This document shows positions 15,458 through 21,426 of a stretch of 33,532 bases of DNA, piece after piece; the stretch's first letter is position 1, and every line of letters begins with the position of its first letter. Both the position numbers and the translations under genes were made by a program. The notes beneath the pieces are model-generated. The model worked only from the letters and a program-made list of their open reading frames with translations. It was not told the origin of the DNA and did not search any database. Source of the DNA: Amycolatopsis iheyensis (GTDB lineage Bacteria; Actinomycetota; Actinomycetes; Mycobacteriales; Pseudonocardiaceae); assembly GCF_024703995.1 (NCBI RefSeq), contig NZ_JAMXQV010000052.1, positions 1-33,532 on the forward strand, read 5' to 3'.

Positions 15458-16630
15458 ATGTCCGAGCACCCCCTTCGCCCGACCCGGCGCGCGGTCCTGG
15501 CCGGCACCTTGGGCGCGTTGGGCGCCCTCGCCGCGGCGGGTCCCGTCGCGCGCGCGGCCGTCCCGATCAGCGAGCCGCCACCGGACTGGTCCCGGGCCGT
15601 CATCGACTCGACCATGAAGCGCCACACGCCCGCGAACATCGGCGGCTGGGGGTACACCCTCGGGCTGTACCTCTACGGCCAGTACCTGTTCTACAAGCGC
15701 ACGGGTGAGCAGAAGTACCTCGACTACATCGTCGCGTGGTACGACCGGTTCATCACCGACAGCGGGATCTCCAACAGCTTCACCAACCTGGACTCGATGC
15801 GCTCGTGCCAGATGCTGCCGCTGCTGTACGCGGAGACGGGCCGCACGAAGTACAAGACGGCGGCCGACCAGCTCCGGAAGCGGTTCCCCGCCTACCCCCG
15901 CACGTCCGACGGCGGCATGTTCCACGCGACGAGCAAGGTCGGCCAGCTGTGGGGCGACGGCGTCTACATGGCCCAGCCGTTCCTCGCGCTGTACGGCGCG
16001 GCGTTCGGCGACGGCGCGTACTGCTTCGAAGAATCGGCGAAGAACCTCGCGGTGTACTTCAGCCACCTCCGCGAACCGGCGAAGGGCCTGCTGTACCACG
16101 CCTACGACGAGGACGGCTCCGAATCGTGGGCGTCCGGCTCCGGGCACCACTCGAAGTACCACTGGGCCCGCGCGATCGGCTGGTTCGGCATGGCGGCGAT
16201 CGACATCCTCGAGGTGCTCCCGGCGAACCACCCGCGCCGGGCGGCGCTGATCGACATGGTCCGCTTCCTGGCGGCGGGCTACCAGCGCTACCAGGACCCG
16301 GCGACGGGCCGCTGGCACCAGGTCGTCGACCGCGGCGGCGACGCGAAGAACTGGCTCGAGACGTCGGCGTCGTCGATGTACACGTTCACGCTGGCCCGCG
16401 GCGTCGAGCGCGGCTACCTGCCGGCTTCGTACCAGGCGGTGGCGGACCGCGGCTACGCCGGCGTGCTCCGCAAGGTCTCGGTCGGTTCCGACGGCCTGAC
16501 GAACATCACCGACATCTGCGAGGGCACCAACGTCGGAGACCTGTCGTACTACTACGGCCGCGCCCGCAAGACGAACGACTTCCACGGGCTGGGCGCGTTC
16601 CTGATCATGAACGAGCAGTACCGGCACTGA
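15458..16630 (+). CDS. Tat-exported GH105 unsaturated rhamnogalacturonyl hydrolase
   Basis: A 390-residue alpha/alpha-barrel enzyme of family GH105 (YteR/RhiN-like). It removes the unsaturated galacturonate left on rhamnogalacturonan oligosaccharides by pectate-type lyases. A twin-arginine signal is present (RPTRRAVLAGTLGALGAL, cleaved near residue 33), so it is exported folded. Asp112 in NLDSMRSCQML and Asp167 in LWGDGVYMAQPF match the conserved acidic positions, the second being the likely catalytic acid. HHSKYHWARAIGWFGMA contributes the conserved His/Trp/Arg of the pocket. ATG at 15458 follows GAAAGG. A terminator follows the stop at 16648. With the GH28 and GH29-like genes it forms a pectin-utilisation set. 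Confidence 0.88.
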   Translation: MSEHPLRPTRRAVLAGTLGALGALAAAGPVARAAVPISEPPPDWSRAVIDSTMKRHTPANIGGWGYTLGLYLYGQYLFYKRTGEQKYLDYIVAWYDRFITDSGISNSFTNLDSMRSCQMLPLLYAETGRTKYKTAADQLRKRFPAYPRTSDGGMFHATSKVGQLWGDGVYMAQPFLALYGAAFGDGAYCFEESAKNLAVYFSHLREPAKGLLYHAYDEDGSESWASGSGHHSKYHWARAIGWFGMAAIDILEVLPANHPRRAALIDMVRFLAAGYQRYQDPATGRWHQVVDRGGDAKNWLETSASSMYTFTLARGVERGYLPASYQAVADRGYAGVLRKVSVGSDGLTNITDICEGTNVGDLSYYYGRARKTNDFHGLGAFLIMNEQYRH

Positions 16631-16647
16631 CTTCGTGGCGCGCCGCA

Positions 16648-16681
16648 GAAGGGGCCCCGGCTTCCGAGCCGGGGCCCCTTC
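16648..16681 (+). terminator. Stem-loop terminator of the GH105 gene
   Basis: A perfect 15-bp stem (GAAGGGGCCCCGGCT at 16648-16662, complement at 16667-16681) with loop TCCG lies 17 bases after the GH105 stop codon. Confidence 0.88.
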
Positions 16682-16697
16682 GTCCGTGACTGAGACC

Positions 16698-16790
16698 GGA
16701 ACTCGCGTGATCGGAAACGGAACTCGCGTGATTGAAGCCGGAACTCGCGAGTTACGACCCTGATCACGCGAGTTCCGGCTTCGATCACGT
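16698..16790. repeat. 21-bp tandem repeats with an inverted copy (REP-like)
   Basis: GGAACTCGCG begins at 16698, 16719 and 16740, an exact 21-base period; the first two units continue TGAT and the third diverges into AGTTACG. An inverted copy (ATCACGCGAGTTCCGGCTTC, starting at 16763) follows, so the second and third units can fold back on it. The array fills the gap between the convergent GH105 and GH28 genes and may terminate the leftward or rightward transcript. Confidence 0.7.
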
Positions 16791-16805
16791 CAGTTGCGGG
16801 TTACG

Positions 16806-18287
16806 TCAGCAGGTCGAGGTGGAGCCGGAGGTGTTGAGGCGGAGGGCGGAGCCTGAGGTGGTGGCCGAGTCCTTGACGCAGTAGCCCGTCACTGTCTGGA
16901 AGCCGATGTCGAACGGGCTCTTGCTGCCCTTCTCCGCCGTGAAGTGGTCGAACGTCACGTCGGAGCTGTTGTTCACGATGCTCGCCGGGCGGCCGTCGTC
17001 CTTGGCGAACTCCACCGAACTGCCGGTGAACCGGATACCGGCCGCGTAGTGCAGGTACCAGCCGTACGACGGGCGCGTGCCGATCGACTTCGGGTTGTAG
17101 TCCTTCGCGTCGTTGCTCGGGACGCCCGTGCCCATCGTCCCGGTGCCGCCCGGGACGTTCAGGTGCACTCCGGTGAACGTCACGTCCGAGACGCGGTGGG
17201 TGCTGTCCGCACCCCAGATCGTCGGGCTGAAGCTCGTCCCGGTGTGCGTGCCCGTCACGTTGTCGAACGTGATGCCGCTGATCGAGCCCACCCCGGGGTT
17301 GTTCCCGCAACGCTTCCGGGTGCCGATCTTCATCATGATCGGCGAGTACGTGCCCGACATCGTGACGTTGCGGTAGTGCACGTCGGAAATCTTCGCGCCG
17401 TCCATCGAAACGATGCCGAGACCCGATTTGTGCGCGCCGGTGATCGTGATGTCCGAGAACTGGTAGCCGGTGAAGTCGCCGCACGTCTCGGAGCCGAACA
17501 TCAGCGCGTTGCAGCAGACCGCCGACAGTTTCGCGTTGTTCACCGTGACGTTCCCGTTCGGCAGTTTCGCGCCGAGCGCGTAGTCGCTCTTGAACACCAG
17601 CGCGTCGTCATTGGCCGCGATGGTCACGTCGGTGATTCTGACGTTCGTGGTGCTGATGATGTTCCAGCCGTCGCGGTCGCTCGCCGTGTCGATCGTCAGC
17701 TTGTCCGAGACGACGTTCGTGCAGCCGTTGATCAACGCCGCGAAGTGGCCGCCACGGCGCAGCTTGATGCCGGACAGCGTGAGGCCGTCACAGCGGGTGA
17801 GCGACAGGATCTTGTCGGCCTCGCCGGACTTCGGGTTGCCGGTGATGAGGTTGCCGCCGCCGTCGATCGTGCCGGCACCGGTGAACGCGACGTTCGTCAG
17901 CTTGTCGCCGTAGAACATCGCGTTGTGGAAGTGGCTGTGGCCGTAGTCCTGGTAGTCGTCGTTCGGGTTGGACTCGGGCTTGTCGTAACTGTCCGCGCTC
18001 GACCCGGTGATCGTCGCGCCCGCGTCGAGCTGGATCGTCACATTGCTCTTGAGGTGGACCGTGTTCGCCGACTTGTACGTGCCGGCCGTGAACCGGACGG
18101 TGCCGCCGCCCGCCGCGTTGGCCGCGGTGATCGCCTTGTCGACGGCCCCGGAATCATTCGCGGAACCATTCCCCTTGGCGCCGTAGTCCTTGACGTCGTA
18201 AACGCCGCCCGGCGCGGCGGAACCGGAGCTCGCGCCGGCCACCACCAACCCGGCGACCGCGAAGGAGACCAGCAAGAACCTTTTCAC
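16806..18287 (-). CDS. Secreted GH28 polygalacturonase-family pectinase
   Basis: A 493-residue secreted right-handed beta-helix protein of family GH28, which hydrolyses galacturonan or rhamnogalacturonan chains. The signal peptide covers about residues 1-24. The pectin-lyase fold begins with YDVKDYGAKGNGSANDSGAVDKAI (residues 30-53, cited by position). The GH28 active-site positions are recognisable but divergent: DRDGWN (204-209) for the usual N-T-D, DD at 227-228 in ANDDALVFKSD, GSET (265-268) where G-H-G is usual, and MMKIG (318-322) for R-I-K. This suggests an atypical, perhaps exo-acting or rhamnogalacturonan-specific member. GTG at 18287 is the start, with GGCGG upstream. It converges with GH105. 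Confidence 0.85.
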   Translation of the reverse strand: MKRFLLVSFAVAGLVVAGASSGSAAPGGVYDVKDYGAKGNGSANDSGAVDKAITAANAAGGGTVRFTAGTYKSANTVHLKSNVTIQLDAGATITGSSADSYDKPESNPNDDYQDYGHSHFHNAMFYGDKLTNVAFTGAGTIDGGGNLITGNPKSGEADKILSLTRCDGLTLSGIKLRRGGHFAALINGCTNVVSDKLTIDTASDRDGWNIISTTNVRITDVTIAANDDALVFKSDYALGAKLPNGNVTVNNAKLSAVCCNALMFGSETCGDFTGYQFSDITITGAHKSGLGIVSMDGAKISDVHYRNVTMSGTYSPIMMKIGTRKRCGNNPGVGSISGITFDNVTGTHTGTSFSPTIWGADSTHRVSDVTFTGVHLNVPGGTGTMGTGVPSNDAKDYNPKSIGTRPSYGWYLHYAAGIRFTGSSVEFAKDDGRPASIVNNSSDVTFDHFTAEKGSKSPFDIGFQTVTGYCVKDSATTSGSALRLNTSGSTSTC

Positions 18288-18301
18288 CTGAAACCGCCTT
18301 T

Positions 18302-18372
18302 GTCATGGATTCGAGAAAACTCGGCATGACGGCGGAGCACTCAGCCTACGAGCGCCGTGAGCGGGGTGTCAA
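18302..18372 (-). promoter_or_regulatory. Promoter and inverted repeat upstream of GH28
   Basis: On the minus strand a perfect -35 TTGACA (plus 18367-18372) is followed after 18 bases by TAGGCT (plus 18343-18348). Downstream of the predicted start, GTCATG (18302-18307) and CATGAC (18325-18330) form an inverted repeat with inner arms CGAG and CTCG around AAAA. It could be an operator or a hairpin in the leader of the message. Confidence 0.65.
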
Positions 18373-18402
18373 GATCGCGGGAAAACTGTTCCGGAATCGG
18401 CC

Positions 18403-19029
18403 TCACGGAATGCCCACGCCGGTCGTCAGCAACGTGAACGCCCGTTCGGCCGCTTCGACGGCTTCCCGGTGCCGACGCGCCGCGGGGACGCCCGCCGCGA
18501 CCGCGGCCATGTTCGCCGCGGCCAGCGTCCGGCGGACCGCCGCGATCTGCGCCGCGGCCAGTTCGGCGTCGAGCGCCGCGACGCCGGCCTCGGCGAGGGC
18601 GGCGGCCAGCGCCACCTCCCCCGCCGACGTGAACTCCGCCAGCCGCGCCACGAGCGCCGGGGTCCCGGTGACCAGCCGGAACACCGCGAGCACCGCGGGC
18701 TCGTCGGACAGGCCCGTCACCGGTGAGCGCTCGGAAAGCCCCCGCAGGAACGCCTCCCGCAGGGCCGAAAGCGGGCCCTGCCCCGCCCGGCGCGCGCGGA
18801 CGACGTCCGCGGCGTCGGTCTCGTGGTCGGCGAACCGGTGCAGCACCAGGTCCTCCTTGGACGGGAAGTAGGCGAACAGCGTCCGCTTGGACACCTCGGC
18901 CACCCGTGCCACCTCGGCGACCCCGACGGCGTCGAACCCGCGCTCGAGGAAGAGCGCGATCGCCGCCGCCGAGATCGCCGTCCGCGTGCGGAGCTTCTTG
19001 CGCTCGCGCAGGCCCAGTTCTTCGGTCAC
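18403..19029 (-). CDS. TetR-family transcriptional regulator
   Basis: A 208-residue TetR-type repressor. The N-terminal helix-turn-helix domain (about residues 8-55) is typical: RTRTAISAAAIALFLERGFD, VAEVARVAEVSKRTLFAYFPSKEDLV (positions 20-60 region). The C-terminal ligand domain is alanine-rich and helical and gives no clue to the ligand. The frame opens with GTG at 19029, with no ribosome binding site but with a -10-like TACGCT about 9 bases upstream, so a leaderless message is possible. It lies 24 bases downstream of the PhoD gene on the same strand, so read-through from that operon is also possible. Its target is unknown; the GH28 gene follows after 115 bases. Confidence 0.88.
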   Translation of the reverse strand: MTEELGLRERKKLRTRTAISAAAIALFLERGFDAVGVAEVARVAEVSKRTLFAYFPSKEDLVLHRFADHETDAADVVRARRAGQGPLSALREAFLRGLSERSPVTGLSDEPAVLAVFRLVTGTPALVARLAEFTSAGEVALAAALAEAGVAALDAELAAAQIAAVRRTLAAANMAAVAAGVPAARRHREAVEAAERAFTLLTTGVGIP

Positions 19030-19053
19030 GTCACGCAGCGTAGCGCCCAGGCG

Positions 19054-20625
19054 TCAGACCTGCTGCAGGCCGGGGCGGCCTGCTTGCACTACGTAGCTGC
19101 GGTCGTTCTTGATCACGACCTTCGCCGGGTCGTAGACGCTCGTGTCGGACGTCGTCATGAAGTCCGCTCGCGTCTGGGTCGGCGTGGTGGTGACGCGGAC
19201 GTAGCCGCGCTCGCCCTTGCAGTACTTGATGTGCGGGTTGTTGGCGTACCAGGTCGCGCTCGGCGCGGTCGCGGTGTCGCTGTTGCTCGTCACCGACGTC
19301 GTCACCAGCTCCGAGCCGATGACCGGGTCGCTGTGGTCGAAGTAGTCCAGCCGCAGGTCGGCGGCCCAGTGCCGGTGGACGTCACCGGTGAGCACGACCG
19401 GGTTGGCGACCTTCCGGTCGACCCAGCCCTGCTGGATCCGGTTCCGCGAGGCCTCGTAGCCCTGCCACGAGTCGGGACTCTCGCAGGTGGCCTTGTTGCC
19501 GTCGCCGTCCCGCGTCGCGAAGAAGACCTGCTGGCCGAGGAAGTCCCAGGTGGTCGGGTGCGACTCGAACTGCTTGAGCAGCCAGGCCTCCTCGGTGCTG
19601 CCCAGGATGCTGCGCGAGGTGCTGCGCATGTCCGTGCAGGACGGGCCCGCCGAGCCGGCCGGGTCGGCCACCTGGGCGTTGCGGTACTGGCGTGTGTCGA
19701 GCATGTGGAACCGGGCGAGGTTGCCCCAGACGAACTGGCGGTACAGCTGGATCGACGAGCCGTTCGGCTTGGCGGTGGACCGGATCGGGGTGTTCTCGTA
19801 GAAGGCCTGGAACCCGGCGGCCTTGCGCGCGGCCGTGGCCGGCGAAGTGGTGCCGTTCCAGTTGTTCATCACTTCGTGGTCGTCGAACACCACTATCCAC
19901 GGCGCGATCGCGTGCGCGGCCTGCAGGTCGGCGTCGGTCTTGTGCTGCGCGTGGCGGGCGCGGTACTGCGCGAGCGTCGTCACGTCCTCGGTGAACGCGA
20001 GACTGCGCGGGTTGCGCTCCTGCGCGGCGCGGCCCGACTTCTTCTCGTAGATGTAGTCGCCGAGGAACAGCACGAGGTCCGGGTCGTCGGCCACTACCCC
20101 CTTGTACGCGTGGTAGTAGCCCTCCTCCCAGTGCTGGCAGGAAGTGAAGCAGTACTTGAGCTGGTCGACCGCGGCGCCGGCGGCGGGCGCGGTGCGCGTG
20201 CGGCCGACTGGCGAGATATATCCGCCGGTCTTGAAGCGGTAGAAGTACTCGCGCGCGGGCTGCAGGCCCGTCGGTTCGATGTGGACACTGTGCGCGGACG
20301 CGCGGACCGCGCTCGCCTGGCCGCTCTGCACGATGGAGGTGAACGCCGCGTCGTTCGCGATCTCCCAGTCGACCGCGTACGTGGCGTCCGGCATGCCGCC
20401 GAAGCCGTCGGGGTTGAGCGGCGCCGGCGCGAGTCTCGTCCACAGCACCACGCTGTCGGGGAGCGGATCGCCCGAGGCGACGCCGAGCTGGAAGGGGTCG
20501 TGGACGGCCGGGGCGGCGACGGCGGTGCGGGCGTTCGCCCAGGACGGCAGCGCGGCCGACGCCGCGGTGGCGGTGACCGCGGCGAGCCCGCCGAGGAGCA
20601 CCTTGCGCCGGGTGAGGTCAACCAT
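19054..20625 (-). CDS. phoD: Tat-exported PhoD-type alkaline phosphatase/phosphodiesterase
   Basis: A 523-residue secreted metallophosphatase of the PhoD family, which releases phosphate from mono- and diesters outside the cell. It has a twin-arginine signal (LTRRKVLLGGLAAV) and an N-terminal beta-sandwich (about 45-150). The metal-binding core follows with FTSCQ, LFLGDYIYE, VFDDHEVMNNW and LTGDVHRHW, which provide the iron and calcium ligands described for PhoD enzymes. ATG at 20625 has GAAAGG upstream. It lies 33 bases downstream of the SH3-like protein gene on the same strand, so both may share the repeat-containing promoter at 21336. A 16-base tract is identical to one in that neighbour (20212-20227). 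Confidence 0.92.
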   Translation of the reverse strand: MVDLTRRKVLLGGLAAVTATAASAALPSWANARTAVAAPAVHDPFQLGVASGDPLPDSVVLWTRLAPAPLNPDGFGGMPDATYAVDWEIANDAAFTSIVQSGQASAVRASAHSVHIEPTGLQPAREYFYRFKTGGYISPVGRTRTAPAAGAAVDQLKYCFTSCQHWEEGYYHAYKGVVADDPDLVLFLGDYIYEKKSGRAAQERNPRSLAFTEDVTTLAQYRARHAQHKTDADLQAAHAIAPWIVVFDDHEVMNNWNGTTSPATAARKAAGFQAFYENTPIRSTAKPNGSSIQLYRQFVWGNLARFHMLDTRQYRNAQVADPAGSAGPSCTDMRSTSRSILGSTEEAWLLKQFESHPTTWDFLGQQVFFATRDGDGNKATCESPDSWQGYEASRNRIQQGWVDRKVANPVVLTGDVHRHWAADLRLDYFDHSDPVIGSELVTTSVTSNSDTATAPSATWYANNPHIKYCKGERGYVRVTTTPTQTRADFMTTSDTSVYDPAKVVIKNDRSYVVQAGRPGLQQV

Positions 20626-20658
20626 GTCGGAAAGCCTTTCGGGGAGGGGGAGACGCGG

Positions 20659-21315
20659 TCAGGCCGCGAAGTCGGTGATGCCGTCGCTGCAGGACTTCAG
20701 GTCCGGCTTGGTGGTCGTGTAGTTGGCGACGCAGACCTTGTAGAAGACCCAGCCGCCGTGCGGGACCGTCACGGCCTTGTCGACCTTCGTGCCCTCACCG
20801 CCGGAGTTCCAGACGTAGAACGGGCCGGCGCCGCCCTTGAGCCAGTACGCGACGACGGCCGAGTAGCCGTCGGCGTTCGTGTCGTAGACCAGGAAGTGCG
20901 AGTCGGACGAGCGGTACTGCCCCTCCCCCGCGCACGCGTCGGCGCACTGGCCGCTGCCCGAGCCGACCCCGCAGTCGGGCGCGACCCGCTGGTCGGAGCC
21001 GGTGTAGACGTAGGTATCCGAGATATATCCGCCGAGGGCGGGCACGTAGTCCCACAGCGTGCTCGTGCCGTAGGTCCCGGTCACCGAGGTCCCGTTGGTC
21101 TGGCAGTCGATGGTCACGGACGCGCCGTTCGCGACGGTCTTGACGGCCGTGGCGCTCGCGGTGGGCGCCCGGCGGACGTTGAGGGGGTCGCCCGCCGTCT
21201 TCACGGTGCCGGTCGCCGCGGCCGACGCTTCGAACGCGCCACCGACGGCCAGCGTGCCGATCGTCGCGAGGACGACCCCTAAACCGGCCATACGCCGGAG
21301 GTTCAAACGCTTCAT
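20659..21315 (-). CDS. Secreted SH3-like domain protein (SH3-1)
   Basis: A 218-residue secreted protein. The signal peptide runs to about residue 32 (EASA|AATG). A bacterial SH3-like module covers about 35-112: TAGDPLNVR, then VTIDC, then YGTSTLWDY, then GGYISDTYVYTGSD. This module closely resembles the C-terminus of the protein at 24571-25791. The remaining part (about 115-218) has four further cysteines, including CADAC, and no recognised family; it contains HFLVYDTNADGYSAVVAYW. ATG at 21315 gives a normal signal peptide, although its ribosome binding site is weak. SH3-like modules bind cell-wall peptides or carbohydrates. Control by the neighbouring SARP-type regulator is inferred from the repeats at 21336. 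Confidence 0.8.
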   Translation of the reverse strand: MKRLNLRRMAGLGVVLATIGTLAVGGAFEASAAATGTVKTAGDPLNVRRAPTASATAVKTVANGASVTIDCQTNGTSVTGTYGTSTLWDYVPALGGYISDTYVYTGSDQRVAPDCGVGSGSGQCADACAGEGQYRSSDSHFLVYDTNADGYSAVVAYWLKGGAGPFYVWNSGGEGTKVDKAVTVPHGGWVFYKVCVANYTTTKPDLKSCSDGITDFAA

Positions 21316-21335
21316 GGCGGGAGCGTGACCCCGGG

Positions 21336-21353
21336 TCGTACACGACTCGTACA
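21336..21353 (-). promoter_or_regulatory. SARP-type direct-repeat operator upstream of SH3-1
   Basis: On the minus strand TTTGTACGAGTCGTGTACG contains TGTACG twice with an 11-base period (plus strand TCGTACA at 21336 and 21347). Direct repeats one helical turn apart are the known binding pattern of SARP regulators. The same arrangement is upstream of the SH3-2 gene at 24497-24513, in the same orientation relative to the gene. Confidence 0.7.
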
Positions 21354-21426
21354 AAGCCCCCGCCAGGTGCGCAGACACTCCGAATGGATCTAGCTTCCGA
21401 GGTCGGAGCGGTCCTAGCATCCGGCT

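Noticed and set aside
18823..21282. Very long rightward open frame (819 codons) antisense to PhoD and SH3-1
   Set aside because: It is a mirror of the GC-rich third-position pattern of the real leftward genes; its translation is rich in Arg, Val, Gly and Asp with no domain, no ribosome binding site and no signal peptide.
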